Counted from the first letter of the stretch, positions 24,976-34,009 are shown. The stretch is 64,000 nt of DNA from CAG-791 sp963605745 (GCA_963605745.1 CAVCWT010000001.1:1-64000), one strand, 5' to 3'. Notes: generated by a model from the sequence alone, not told the origin. Translations and numbers: made by a program.

Positions 24976-25815
24976 ATGAAGAACAGAAATTATGCCATCG
25001 TTACCGGAGCCTCCCGAGGCATCGGGAAAGCGATTGCCGCTGCCCTTGCAAACGAGGGCTGGAATCTCATCCTGACCTGCAAGGCGTCCCTCACGAAGCT
25101 ACAGAATTTCAGCAGGCAGCTCGAGGAGCAATACGGAATCACCGTCTTGCCAAGAGCCTGTGACGCAGGGTGTTCTGCCGCTGTGCGTGCTCTTTTTGAG
25201 GAGCTGGAGGTCCGATCGATTACCCCGTCCCTTCTCATCAACAATGCCGGAATCGCCCATATCGGGCTCCTGCAGGATATGACAGACGAGGAATGGAATG
25301 CACTGATTCAGACAAACCTTTCCTCCGTGTTCTATACCTCAAGAGCCATCATCCCGTTTTTCCTGAAGGCAGCTTCTGCGGCATCCTTAGAACAGGAAGG
25401 ATGCGGGGGCGCTGCGCCGGATGAAGCTCCCGGCTCTTTGCATGAATTCGATTCGCATGACAGCCCTGCTGACTGCCGGGGCCGCATCATCAATATCTCT
25501 TCTGTCTGGGGACTTGCCGGCGCCTCCTGCGAGGTCGCATATTCTGCCACAAAGGGAGGCGTGAATGCCTTTTCCAAGGCACTGGCCAAGGAGCTTGCCC
25601 CCTCCGGCATTCCCGTCAATGCCATTGCCTGCGGCTGCATTGATACTGAAATGAACGGACATTTATCGGAAGAGGAAAAGGAAGAGCTGGCAGAAGAGAT
25701 CCCGGCCGGCCGATTTGCTGACCCCAAAGAGGTAGCAAAGGCTGTCCTGCAGCTGGTACACATGCCTCCTTATCTTACCGGACAGATCATCACCTTAGAC
25801 GGCGGCTGGCTGTAG
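24976..25815 (+). CDS. FabG-like SDR oxidoreductase with insertion
   Basis: Short-chain dehydrogenase of 279 residues: TGASRGIG near 9-16, NNAG near 92, catalytic Ser in INISSVWG, and YSATK as YxxxK. It resembles 3-oxoacyl-ACP reductase FabG, but a stretch of about 35 polar residues (near 130-165) is inserted between the NNAG strand and the catalytic Ser, which FabG lacks. I use the ATG at 24976, with GAGGA about 10 nt upstream; a longer version would begin at 24931 in a class I-type repeat region. It stands alone between cardiolipin synthase and tRNA-Leu, so its substrate cannot be inferred. Confidence 0.75.
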   Translation: MKNRNYAIVTGASRGIGKAIAAALANEGWNLILTCKASLTKLQNFSRQLEEQYGITVLPRACDAGCSAAVRALFEELEVRSITPSLLINNAGIAHIGLLQDMTDEEWNALIQTNLSSVFYTSRAIIPFFLKAASAASLEQEGCGGAAPDEAPGSLHEFDSHDSPADCRGRIINISSVWGLAGASCEVAYSATKGGVNAFSKALAKELAPSGIPVNAIACGCIDTEMNGHLSEEEKEELAEEIPAGRFADPKEVAKAVLQLVHMPPYLTGQIITLDGGWL

Positions 25816-25830
25816 ACCGCAAGATTCCTC

Positions 25831-25859
25831 TTGAAAAAAAAGCCCCAATCGCCTATCAT
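25831..25859 (+). promoter_or_regulatory. Promoter of tRNA-Leu
   Basis: TTGAAA and TATCAT separated by 17 bp, ending 13 bp before the tRNA 5' end, the usual distance. Confidence 0.55.
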
Positions 25860-25872
25860 AGATAATTGCAAT

Positions 25873-25956
25873 GCCGCCATGGCGGAATAGGTAGACGCGC
25901 GGGACTTAAAATCCCGTTCCGGCAACGGAGTGCGGGTTCGATTCCCGCTGGCGGCA
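25873..25956 (+). tRNA. tRNA-Leu (anticodon TAA)
   Basis: Class II tRNA of 84 nt. The acceptor stem GCCGCCA pairs with TGGCGGC and A is the discriminator. The anticodon stem CGGGA/TCCCG encloses the loop CTTAAAA, giving TAA. A long variable arm (TTCCGGCAACGGA) and the T-loop GGTTCGATTCC are present. The 3' CCA is not encoded. It is a single gene with its own promoter and terminator. Confidence 0.95.
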
Positions 25957-25967
25957 GATAACAAAAA

Positions 25968-26008
25968 ACCCTGCAGATTCAGGTTTTGAATCTGCAGGGT
26001 CTTTTTTT
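25968..26008 (+). terminator. Intrinsic terminator of tRNA-Leu
   Basis: ACCCTGCAGATTCA and TGAATCTGCAGGGT form a perfect 14-bp stem with a 5-nt loop, followed by CTTTTTTT. Confidence 0.92.
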
Positions 26009-26055
26009 GCCTGTCAAGCCATATTTATTGCAGCTGTTTCAACGCGTCAGCGCAT

Positions 26056-26116
26056 CCGGTTAATTCAGTACAGTGAGAAGTTCCGAAGGAGCTTCCCTCT
26101 GTACCGGATTAACCGG
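26056..26116. terminator. Long imperfect hairpin at end of symporter gene
   Basis: CCGGTTAATTCAGTACAG pairs imperfectly with CTGTACCGGATTAACCGG around a central GAAG...CTTC stem. It abuts the stop codon of the leftward symporter gene and probably stabilises or ends its mRNA. No strong T-run is visible. Confidence 0.45.
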
Positions 26117-26117
26117 A

Positions 26118-27329
26118 TTATTTCTTCGTCTTCCGATCTTCCATTCCGGACACGATTACAGCGCAGGAGGCATCACCTGTGATATTCACAACCGTCCGTC
26201 CCATGTCAAAAATACGATCCACGCCGGCCACAAGTGCAATACCCTCTACCGGCAGACCAACGGAGGACAATACCATCGCCAGCATTACCATGCCGGAGCC
26301 GGGAACACCAGCCGTTCCGATGGAAGCCAAGGTTGCCGTCAAAACGATCGTCAGCATCTGCATCGGCGTCAGCACAATGCCGTAGCAGGCTGCGATGAAC
26401 ACCGCACACACGCCCTGATAAATGGCAGTTCCATCCATATTGATCGTGGCTCCAAGAGGCAGTACAAAGGAGGAAACCTCCTTGGAGGCCCCGAGCTTTT
26501 CTGTGCATTCCATGTTGATCGGCAGCGTTCCCACAGAAGATGCGCTCGAGAATGCGAACATCATCGCCGGCATCATCCCTTTAAAGAAGGTCAACGGGCT
26601 CATTTTTCCGAGAATCCGTACCGTGCCGGAATAAACAACAATAACATGCACCGCATAGCACGCATAGGCTGCCAGCAGCACCATCGCAAGCGAGCCGATG
26701 ATCATGGCACCGTTCGTTGCTACCACCGGGCACAGCAGGCAGAACACACCGACAGGAGAAAGCTTTAAGATCAGCTCCATGCACTTCATAAACACTGCAT
26801 TGAAGCTGTTAATCAGCGTGACCACCGGCTCTGCCTCCTTCCCGACCAGGATAATGGAGAAGCCGATCATCAGTGCAATCACAATGACCTGCAGCATGGA
26901 CGCCTCAGAAAACGGCGTGATGCAGTTGGAAGGGAAAATGTTCACCAGCGTATCCATAAAGCTGGTGCCCTCAGCCGCTTCATAGGTCAGATCCGTTGTC
27001 GAAATCATCGGAAACCATCTTCCGAAAATCCGTCCGCCAATCAGGCCGATGGTGGTTGCAAAGGCTGTCGTGCAAAGGTAATACAGCACGGTTTTTACAC
27101 CGATGGATCCCACCTTCTTAATGTCCGACATGGAAATGACACCGCTCAGGATCGATACCAGAACAATCGGAACGACAATAAACTTCAGCAGATTCAGAAA
27201 GATTGTTCCAAAGGGCTTAATGTACTCGTTGGTAAAATCTGCGTAGTTTTGCAGCAGCAATCCTGCCACGATGGCCAGGGCCAATGCAATAAAGATCTGC
27301 ATCGCCAGCGGCATTTTCTTGTTCTTCAT
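26118..27329 (-). CDS. Dicarboxylate/amino acid:cation symporter (SLC1/DAACS)
   Basis: Membrane carrier of 403 residues of the glutamate/aspartate/C4-dicarboxylate:Na+ or H+ symporter family. Hallmarks are the serine-rich hairpin region FAFSSASSVGTLP, the NMDGT cation site (ATINMDGTAIYQ), the second hairpin ASIGTAGVPGSG and the final DMGRTVVNITGD substrate-binding helix. About eight membrane helices plus two re-entrant loops are expected. It probably imports glutamate, aspartate, serine or threonine; the Asp and absence of an Arg in the last helix (DMGRTVVN carries Arg one turn early) leave specificity open. RBS AGGAGG. It is a single-gene unit. Confidence 0.88.
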   Translation of the reverse strand: MKNKKMPLAMQIFIALALAIVAGLLLQNYADFTNEYIKPFGTIFLNLLKFIVVPIVLVSILSGVISMSDIKKVGSIGVKTVLYYLCTTAFATTIGLIGGRIFGRWFPMISTTDLTYEAAEGTSFMDTLVNIFPSNCITPFSEASMLQVIVIALMIGFSIILVGKEAEPVVTLINSFNAVFMKCMELILKLSPVGVFCLLCPVVATNGAMIIGSLAMVLLAAYACYAVHVIVVYSGTVRILGKMSPLTFFKGMMPAMMFAFSSASSVGTLPINMECTEKLGASKEVSSFVLPLGATINMDGTAIYQGVCAVFIAACYGIVLTPMQMLTIVLTATLASIGTAGVPGSGMVMLAMVLSSVGLPVEGIALVAGVDRIFDMGRTVVNITGDASCAVIVSGMEDRKTKK

Positions 27330-27557
27330 GAATTCTTCCTCCTAGTTGCTGTGCAGACACCAAAATTACGCACCTTTCCAGCGTTTCGGACTGCACCCGA
27401 TGTTGTTCTCCATGCCACGTTTTCTGAAAAAGGGGGCATGAAAAGACCGCCTGCTCCGGACCACCCTTGGTCTTTCGCAGACGGTATGTCTCGATAAAAG
27501 AACCTTATCATAGGCCAACCTGCATCGTCAACCGCTCCGTTCAAATGAGGACATCGC

Positions 27558-29585
27558 TTACCCTGCCAGCTCCGGTTTCTTTCCGGTATACAGCTGGTAA
27601 TATCTGCCCTTTTGCTCCAGCAGCTCGTCGTGGTTGCCCCGCTCGACGATTCGGCCCTGTTCAAGGACCAGAATGAGGTCTGCATTGCGGATGGTGGAGA
27701 GTCTGTGTGCAATGACAAAGGTTGTTCTGCCCTTCATCAGGCGGTCCATGCCGTCCTGCACGATCTTCTCGGTTCTGGTATCGATGGAGCTCGTTGCCTC
27801 ATCCAGAATGAGCACCGGCGGATCCGCAATGGCAGCTCTTGCAATGGCAAGGAGCTGGCGCTGACCCTGAGAAAGGTTCGCGCCGTCTCCTGTCAGCATG
27901 GTGTCATATCCTTGCGGCAGACGCTTGATAAAGCCATCGGCGTTGGCAAGCCTTGCTGCTGCCTCCACCTCCGCATCCGTGGCATCCAGTCTTCCGTAGC
28001 GAATGTTCTCCTTCACCGTGCCGGTGAACAGGTGCGTATCCTGCAGCACCATACCAAGGGATCTTCGCAGATCCTTTTTCGAGATCTTGCCGATATTGAT
28101 GTGATCGTAACGGATCTTGCCATCCTGAATGTCATAAAAGCGATTGATGAGATTGGTGATCGTTGTTTTGCCGGCGCCGGTGGAGCCGACAAGAGCCACC
28201 TTCTGACCAGGCTTTGCATGAAGGTCAATGTCATGCAGCACCATCTTGGCATCCGTATAGCCAAAGTCCACACCGCCAAAGGTCACATCGCCCTGCAGCG
28301 GAACGTAGGTCACGGAACCGTCGGCCTGGTGCACGTGTTTCCATGCCCAATGCCCGGTGCGCTTTGGACTCTCCGTGATCTCATAGCGCTCTGCGATCGC
28401 CTTCTCGATCTTGGCCGTTGCACCGTCCTCCGCCAGCTCGTCCATGTTGACATGAACCTTCGGTGCGTTCTCTTTTTCCCTGATGTTGACATTGACCAGC
28501 GTGACATAGCCGTCATCCTCCTCCGGCTTTTCATCGATCAGGTCAAAAATACGCTGTGCGCCGGCCAGTGCCATAATGATGGAGTTGAACTGCATCGACA
28601 CCTGATTGATCGGCATGTTAAAGCTCTTGTTGAACGTCAGGAAGGACGCCAGCGCGCCAACGGTAAATCCGGCATATTGGTTAATGGCCAGCATGCAGCC
28701 AACCACAGCGCACAGTACATAGGAGGCATTGCCAATCTGTGTACTGATGGGCCCCATGATGCCGGCGTAGGCCTCAGCCTTATAGGATACCTCGAACAGT
28801 TCCTCATTCACCTCATCAAAGGTTTTGGTCATCTCCTCTTCATGGCAGAATACCTTAACGACCTTCTGTCCTGCCATGGTCTCCTCGATAAAGCCGTTCA
28901 AAGATCCCAGAACCTGCTGCCGTGCCGTAAAGTTTCTGGCCGAAATTTTGGTGGCATACGAGGACAGTACCAGCATGACAACAACCATCACAATGGTCAG
29001 AATCGTCAGCGGAATGCTCAGCACCACCATCATGGCGAATACCGAGACAATGGTGATCGCACTGTTCATCAGCTGCGGAATACTCTGGCTGATCATCTGA
29101 CGCAGCGTATCGATATCATTGGTGTAGACCGACATGATATCGCCATGCGCATGGGTGTCAAAATATTTGATCGGCAGGGTTTCCATGTGCTCGAAGAGCT
29201 GCTCACGCAGCTTCTCAAGGGTTCCCTGTGTTACATACACCATGAGCCTTGCCTGAACAAACGCTGCCACGACGCCGAGGCCATAACAGCAGGCTACCCT
29301 TGCAATCGCCCCAGCCAGCGGACCGTAATCCGGATTTGCCTGTCCCATCATGGGCGTAATGTAGCTGTCGATCAGCGTCTTAGTGAACATCGTTCCCTGT
29401 ACGCTGGAAAAAACTGTCGTCAGAATGCAGATCAAAACAACGACCATGTGAATTCCATAATTGCGAAAGAGAATTCCCAGAAGGCGCTTTGTCAGCTTTC
29501 CCGGATTCTCCACCTTTACCCGCGGCATTCCGCGTTTGGGACCATTGCCCGGTCCCTTTACACTCTTTACTCTTTCCTGTGCCAT
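27558..29585 (-). CDS. ABC exporter half-transporter, canonical ATPase subunit
   Basis: Half-transporter of 675 residues: six membrane helices (about 35-345) and a nucleotide-binding domain with Walker A GSTGAGKTT, signature LSQGQ and Walker B LILDEATSSID with the catalytic Glu. An insertion of roughly 85 charged residues (about 345-430) separates the two parts, unlike typical B-type exporters. It lies 102 nt downstream of a second half-transporter whose ATP site is degenerate, so the two should form a heterodimeric multidrug or peptide exporter such as BmrCD or TM287/288. The pair sits downstream of a MarR repressor and is probably induced with it. Confidence 0.87.
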   Translation of the reverse strand: MAQERVKSVKGPGNGPKRGMPRVKVENPGKLTKRLLGILFRNYGIHMVVVLICILTTVFSSVQGTMFTKTLIDSYITPMMGQANPDYGPLAGAIARVACCYGLGVVAAFVQARLMVYVTQGTLEKLREQLFEHMETLPIKYFDTHAHGDIMSVYTNDIDTLRQMISQSIPQLMNSAITIVSVFAMMVVLSIPLTILTIVMVVVMLVLSSYATKISARNFTARQQVLGSLNGFIEETMAGQKVVKVFCHEEEMTKTFDEVNEELFEVSYKAEAYAGIMGPISTQIGNASYVLCAVVGCMLAINQYAGFTVGALASFLTFNKSFNMPINQVSMQFNSIIMALAGAQRIFDLIDEKPEEDDGYVTLVNVNIREKENAPKVHVNMDELAEDGATAKIEKAIAERYEITESPKRTGHWAWKHVHQADGSVTYVPLQGDVTFGGVDFGYTDAKMVLHDIDLHAKPGQKVALVGSTGAGKTTITNLINRFYDIQDGKIRYDHINIGKISKKDLRRSLGMVLQDTHLFTGTVKENIRYGRLDATDAEVEAAARLANADGFIKRLPQGYDTMLTGDGANLSQGQRQLLAIARAAIADPPVLILDEATSSIDTRTEKIVQDGMDRLMKGRTTFVIAHRLSTIRNADLILVLEQGRIVERGNHDELLEQKGRYYQLYTGKKPELAG

Positions 29586-29687
29586 GTTGTACCTCTCGCC
29601 TGTTCCGAGTTCCGATCGTTTCCTTTCCGCTCTCAGGACGTTCCCTCCCCGGGAACATATCGATCACGTTTCCATCGGATTCTTCCA

Positions 29688-31469
29688 TTAATTCTTAGGA
29701 TCAAAGTCTGCATCTGCCGCCGCGCCGTTCTGGGATTCATAAACCTCGCGGTAGATTGCGTTGTTTTCCAGCAGCTCTTTGTGGGTTCCAAAGCCGTTGA
29801 TCGTGCCATTGTCCATGACGATGATGCGGTCACACTCCTGCACGGAGGAGATTCTCTGTGCAATGACGAGCTTTGTCGTCTGCGGCATGAACTGAGAGAG
29901 TCCCTCGCGGATCTTGCGATCCGTTGCAGTATCGACTGCACTCGTGGAATCATCAAAGATCAGAATCTTCGGGTTCTTTAGCAGCGCTCTTGCAATGCAA
30001 AGGCGCTGCTTTTGTCCGCCGGATACGTTCGAGCCGCCCTGCTCGATAAAGGTATTGTAGCCATCAGGAAGCTTTTCAATAAACTCATCTGCGCAGGCAA
30101 TCTCACAGGCCTTCCTGCACTGCTCCGTAGTTGCGTTCTTGTCGCCCCAGCGAAGATTGTCGAGAATGGTGCCGGAGAACAGCACGTTTTTTTGCAGGAC
30201 AACGGCCACCTGATTGCGGAGCGTCTCCATATCGTAGCTGCGAACATCGATGCCGCCAACCAGAATCCTTCCGTCTGTCACGTCATACAAACGGCTGATG
30301 AGGTTTACAAGGCTCGACTTGGCAGAGCCGGTTCCGCCGATGATACCGATGTTCTCCCCGGAATGAATGTCCAGGTTGATATCCTTAAGGACAGGCTCTT
30401 TGGAATCTGCCTTGTAGGAGAAGGTGACATGGTCAAAAACGATGCTGCCGTCTGCAACCTCCATCACAGGATTCTCTGGATTCTGCAGGGTAGATTCCTC
30501 ATTGATCACCTCTGCAATACGGCGGCAGCTCGCCTCCGACATGGTGATCATGACAAAGATCATGGTCAGCATCATGAGGCTGCTCAGGATATTCATGCAG
30601 TAGGTCAGAAGGCTCATGAGCTGACCGGTCGTCAGTGTTCCTGCAATAATCATGTGGCCGCCCACCCAGCTGATCAGCAGAATGCAGGTGTAAACAACGG
30701 CACTCATAAGAGGAGAATTCCAGGAGAGCTTTAGCTCTGCCTTTACGAACATCTGATAGATATTGACAGCTGCCTTCTGGAAGCGCGTAATTTCATAATC
30801 CTCACGAACGTATGCCTTCACCACGCGAATGGCGGACACGTTCTCCTGCACGCTCTCATTCAGATCATCATAGCGCTCGAACACCTTCTGAAAATAAGCG
30901 GTGGCACTCCTCATAATGCTGAACAATAAAATTCCCAGAACGACAACGGCCACCAGGTAAATGCTGGCCAGCTTCGGGCTGATGAGAAAGGACATGACCA
31001 TGGCAACAATCATGGTTGCCGGTGCGCGCATTGCCATGCGTAGCAGCATCTGGAAGGCATTCTGCACATTGGTCACATCTGTCGTCAGTCTGGTCACCAG
31101 ACTGGATGGACTGAAACGGTCAATATTTGCAAAGGAATACTTCTGAATGTTGTCAAACATGGCTTTGCGCAGATTTTTGGCAAAGCCGGAGCCGGCATAG
31201 GCGCCGGTAAAGGCACCGGCCGATCCGCAGAATAAGCCAAACACGGCAACCACCAACATAATGAGTCCGACATTCCGCACATAAGCCATATTGGCATTTG
31301 CTACGCCATCATCCACGAGACTCCCCATGAGCACCGGGATCACCATTTCGGCAATGACCTCTCCGATCATGCAAAACGGTGTAATGAATGCTATTTTCTT
31401 GTATTTGCCCAGTTGTCCAGACAGGGTGCCAAGGACCCCGGCCTTTCGTTTCCATTTCTTACGATCCAT
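29688..31469 (-). CDS. ABC exporter half-transporter, degenerate ATPase subunit
   Basis: Half-transporter of 593 residues with six membrane helices (about 20-310) and an ATPase domain. Walker A reads GGTGSAKSS (Ala in place of the last Gly) and Walker B reads LIFDDSTSAVD, with Asp where the catalytic Glu should be; the signature is VSGGQKQR. This asymmetry is typical of heterodimeric exporters with one consensus ATP site. I place the start at the ATG at 31469, preceded by AAAGGTGATTTGCAG; a longer frame begins in the MarR gene 3' region. It follows the MarR gene by 114 nt and precedes its partner at 27558. Confidence 0.87.
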   Translation of the reverse strand: MDRKKWKRKAGVLGTLSGQLGKYKKIAFITPFCMIGEVIAEMVIPVLMGSLVDDGVANANMAYVRNVGLIMLVVAVFGLFCGSAGAFTGAYAGSGFAKNLRKAMFDNIQKYSFANIDRFSPSSLVTRLTTDVTNVQNAFQMLLRMAMRAPATMIVAMVMSFLISPKLASIYLVAVVVLGILLFSIMRSATAYFQKVFERYDDLNESVQENVSAIRVVKAYVREDYEITRFQKAAVNIYQMFVKAELKLSWNSPLMSAVVYTCILLISWVGGHMIIAGTLTTGQLMSLLTYCMNILSSLMMLTMIFVMITMSEASCRRIAEVINEESTLQNPENPVMEVADGSIVFDHVTFSYKADSKEPVLKDINLDIHSGENIGIIGGTGSAKSSLVNLISRLYDVTDGRILVGGIDVRSYDMETLRNQVAVVLQKNVLFSGTILDNLRWGDKNATTEQCRKACEIACADEFIEKLPDGYNTFIEQGGSNVSGGQKQRLCIARALLKNPKILIFDDSTSAVDTATDRKIREGLSQFMPQTTKLVIAQRISSVQECDRIIVMDNGTINGFGTHKELLENNAIYREVYESQNGAAADADFDPKN

Positions 31470-31583
31470 CTGCAAATCACCTTTCCTTTCCTTGTTGTCT
31501 GTCAAAACTTCTCCAATTCCGACCTGCGCCGGATGTCCCGGGAGGAGCTTCCTGTTTCCAAAATGCATATGACTGTATCGCCC

Positions 31584-32144
31584 TCATCTCGATTTTCCTT
31601 CCGCAGAAAGGCTATCTCGCAGCATATTCTCATAGACTCTGCTCAGGAGACGATTGAGTTCTTGTTTTTCCACCTCAGAAAATCCGGAAACAATCTTCCT
31701 GTCATTCCTGTCTCTTCGATCCTTGATCTTGCCCAAAAGTTCTACTGACTTTGCGGTCAGCTCGATATAACGATATCGTTTGTTCTCCGGATCGACGCGC
31801 CTTCGTACCAGTTCCTTTTTCTCCATCCGGTTGATCAGGCCGATCATCGTCGGATGTGACACCTGAATAACATCACAGAGCTCCTGCTGATTCACGGCAT
31901 GGTCCTCCTTTTGATGAATCAGATAGAGCAGAATCTGCATCTGTGAATAGGTAAGGTCCTCATTCTTCATATCCTCATTAGCCTTGACCTTCATCAGCTC
32001 CGAAATTCTCTTGAATTTATAGCCAAGCGGTGCCTGCTCGAAATTCCTGTCACAGCAGGGCTCTGCTCTCCCATCGTCACCCTTGCGGGTGGTCTTCGCG
32101 TCATTTTCTGCAGCGCTGATTTCAGAAATGTTGCTCTCTTCCAC
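31584..32144 (-). CDS. MarR-family transcriptional regulator
   Basis: Winged-helix regulator of 186 residues: YSQMQILLYLIHQKE, NQQELCDVIQVSHPTMIGLINRMEKKELV as the recognition region, and the wing RRRVDPENKRYRYIELT. An extra polar N-terminal extension of about 40 residues, rich in acidic residues and with a CC pair, precedes the domain. As the first gene before two ABC exporter genes on the same strand, it most likely represses this operon and responds to a drug-like or peptide ligand. A perfect double operator overlaps its promoter at 32303-32349. Confidence 0.88.
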   Translation of the reverse strand: MEESNISEISAAENDAKTTRKGDDGRAEPCCDRNFEQAPLGYKFKRISELMKVKANEDMKNEDLTYSQMQILLYLIHQKEDHAVNQQELCDVIQVSHPTMIGLINRMEKKELVRRRVDPENKRYRYIELTAKSVELLGKIKDRRDRNDRKIVSGFSEVEKQELNRLLSRVYENMLRDSLSAEGKSR

Positions 32145-32187
32145 AGGTCCTCCTTTCTGTATCAGATCGTTTCAACCTTGAACCCTT

Positions 32188-32293
32188 GTAACCGTTTCGC
32201 ACCCACATTTCACTTTTCCTCCGGAAAAACTCGAATCACAATCCGCCTGCGGTGCAATCGATTCATGTTGAAATAGTCAGGTGCGAAACATCC
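32188..32293. repeat. MITE-like element with GTTTCGCACC ends
   Basis: The left end reads TAACCGTTTCGCACCC; the right end, reverse-complemented, reads GGATGTTTCGCACCTG followed by the class I core TATTTCAACATGAATCG (32259-32293). The two ends thus form terminal inverted repeats around about 105 bp. It lies between the MarR start and its promoter, so it is part of the MarR leader. Confidence 0.55.
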
Positions 32294-32302
32294 TCAAAGG
32301 CA

Positions 32303-32341
32303 ACGTAGCATGCTACATATTATATATGTAGCATGCTACGT
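32303..32341. promoter_or_regulatory. MarR operator (double dyad)
   Basis: Perfect inverted repeat with 18-bp arms ACGTAGCATGCTACATAT and a 3-bp spacer. Each arm itself contains the palindrome GTAGCATGCTAC, and the two are 23 bp apart centre to centre, consistent with two dimers on nearly the same DNA face. It overlaps the -10 and spacer of the MarR promoter. Confidence 0.8.
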
Positions 32342-32349
32342 AATGTCAA
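32321..32349 (-). promoter_or_regulatory. Promoter of marR-ABC exporter operon
   Basis: On the minus strand a consensus TTGACA (32349-32344) is followed after 17 bp by TATATA (32326-32321). One operator palindrome sits between the two hexamers. The leader to the MarR start is about 175 nt and includes the MITE-like element. The rest of the 425-bp gap to 32570 shows no gene on the plus strand other than a short repeat at 32481-32521. Confidence 0.75.
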
Positions 32350-32480
32350 TGCATGGAATTGTGAAGACTTTGTGAAATGTCCCCGATGGCTGGTGGTGAA
32401 CGTTCATGATATGCCGATCTACGTGACATCTGTATTACAGCTGCGGTTGACCGTTATTTTCACAAACCTTACAATTCTGA

Positions 32481-32521
32481 TATAGCGTCTGCAAAGTAAC
32501 AACCCAGCTAACGCAGGATGA
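32481..32521 (+). repeat. Partial copy of MITE-like arm
   Basis: TATAGCGTCTGCAAAGTAAC and the following 21 nt match 52245-52285 at about 32 of 41 positions. It lies directly upstream of the dinB remnant. Confidence 0.5.
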
Positions 32522-32570
32522 TTGCACGACATATTGTTCCGCATCATTGGGTGCCTAAGGAGCTGCGGAT

Positions 32571-32795
32571 ATGAGCCGAATGATCTTTCATGTCGATGTG
32601 AATAGTGCCTTTTTGTCCTGGTCTGCCGTAAAGCGTTTGCAGGAGAATCCTGCGTCTGTGGATCTTAGGACAATTCCATCTGCGGTCGGCGGAGATGTAC
32701 AGACCCGGCACGGCATCATCACAGCAAAATCGAAGGTGGCCGGCCGCCTGCAGCGGGATGTAGTATTCGGGGGTTCCCGCTTTAATGTTTTATAA
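32571..32795 (+). pseudogene. dinB: dinB (DNA polymerase IV) 5' remnant
   Basis: The first 53 or so codons encode the start of a Y-family polymerase: IFHVDVNSAFLSWSAVKRL, then SVDLRTIPSAVGGD and RHGIITAKS. The frame then changes to about 20 unrelated residues (VAGRLQRDVV...) and stops, so the palm, finger and little-finger domains are lost. A functional translesion polymerase cannot be made. The remnant ends 14 nt before the aldo/keto reductase gene. Confidence 0.8.
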
Positions 32796-32809
32796 GGAAG
32801 GAGAAAACA

Positions 32810-33925
32810 ATGGACAAAATTAACAAGAACTTTGGATTCGGATGCATGCGTCTGCCCATGAAAGGGGAAGAAGTCGATTACGAGGAGACCTGCCGGATGG
32901 TCGATGCCTTTCTGGATGCAGGCTTCAATTATTTTGATACGGCGCATGGCTACATTCAGGAGAAAAGTGAGATTGCAGTCCGCGAATGTCTCACCAAGCG
33001 CTATCCCAGGGATCGCTATATCCTGACGAACAAGCTGACGGGAGGTTATTTCAAAACAGAAGCCGACATCCGTCCCTTCTTCCAAAAACAGCTGGAAGCC
33101 TGCGGCGTGGATTATTTTGACTTTTACCTCATGCATGCACAGGGAGCCGGCAACTACAATCACTACAAGGAGTGCCGCGCCTATGAGACCGCCTTTGCCC
33201 TGAAGGCGGAGGGCAAGGTCCGCCACGTCGGAATCTCCTTCCATGACAGTGCTGAAGTTCTCGAACAGATCCTCACCGACTATCCGGAGATTGAAGTCGT
33301 GCAGATCCAGTTCAACTATGTTGACTACGAAGATCTGGCCGTTCAGAGCCGGAAATGCTACGAGGTCTGTCGTAAATACAACAAACCGGTCATTGTTATG
33401 GAACCGGTCAAGGGCGGGAATCTCGTCAACCTTCCCGCCGAAGCAGATAAGATATTAAAGGATCTGCACGGCGGCAGCAATGCCAGCTATGCGATCCGCT
33501 TCGTGGCCGGTTTCCCGGGAATGATGATGGTCCTCTCCGGCATGAGCAACCTGGAGCAGATGCAGGACAACATCAGCTTTATGAAGGATTTCCAGCCGCT
33601 AAATGAAGAGGAAATGAACGCCATCCATAAGGTTCAGGAGATCTTCCGTCAAAAGGATCTGATCCCCTGCACGGCCTGCCGCTACTGCACCGACGGATGT
33701 CCCCGGCACATCTCCATTCCGGACCTGTTCGCCATCATGAATACCAAACAGATCCATCACGACTGGAACGCGGATTACTATTACAATAACGTTCATACAG
33801 CTCCCGGACGTAAGGCATCAGACTGTCTGGAGTGCGGCAAATGTGAAAAGGTCTGTCCGCAGCATCTGCCCATCCGCAAGCTCCTCAAGGACGTCGCTGC
33901 AGAATTCGAGCATGTATCCGCATAA
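32810..33925 (+). CDS. Aldo/keto reductase with C-terminal ferredoxin domain
   Basis: Protein of 371 residues. Residues 1-270 form the aldo/keto reductase barrel with the catalytic tetrad Asp in FNYFDTAHGY, Tyr in the same segment, Lys in LTNKL and His in YLMHAQ. Residues 285-360 hold two iron-sulfur motifs, CTACRYCTDGCP and CLECGKCEKVCP, for two [4Fe-4S] clusters. Such clostridial reductases may take electrons from ferredoxin instead of, or besides, NADPH. The substrate is unknown. RBS GGAAGGAG. A terminator follows, and the neighbouring genes are unrelated. Confidence 0.87.
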   Translation: MDKINKNFGFGCMRLPMKGEEVDYEETCRMVDAFLDAGFNYFDTAHGYIQEKSEIAVRECLTKRYPRDRYILTNKLTGGYFKTEADIRPFFQKQLEACGVDYFDFYLMHAQGAGNYNHYKECRAYETAFALKAEGKVRHVGISFHDSAEVLEQILTDYPEIEVVQIQFNYVDYEDLAVQSRKCYEVCRKYNKPVIVMEPVKGGNLVNLPAEADKILKDLHGGSNASYAIRFVAGFPGMMMVLSGMSNLEQMQDNISFMKDFQPLNEEEMNAIHKVQEIFRQKDLIPCTACRYCTDGCPRHISIPDLFAIMNTKQIHHDWNADYYYNNVHTAPGRKASDCLECGKCEKVCPQHLPIRKLLKDVAAEFEHVSA

Positions 33926-34009
33926 AGCCCATACTATCCTTTCCGGTATGCGCATAGTGAGAATAAAAGGTATGTAACAACAGCAGTCTAACCGGTCCCT
34001 GATAAAAAG

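Noticed and set aside
25865..26010. tRNA-Leu as an integration (att) site of a genomic island
   Set aside because: No integrase gene follows and no duplicate of the tRNA 3' end was noticed nearby.
27612..29981. 789-codon plus-strand ORF
   Set aside because: Antisense of the ABC exporter gene, which has complete Walker and signature motifs on the minus strand.
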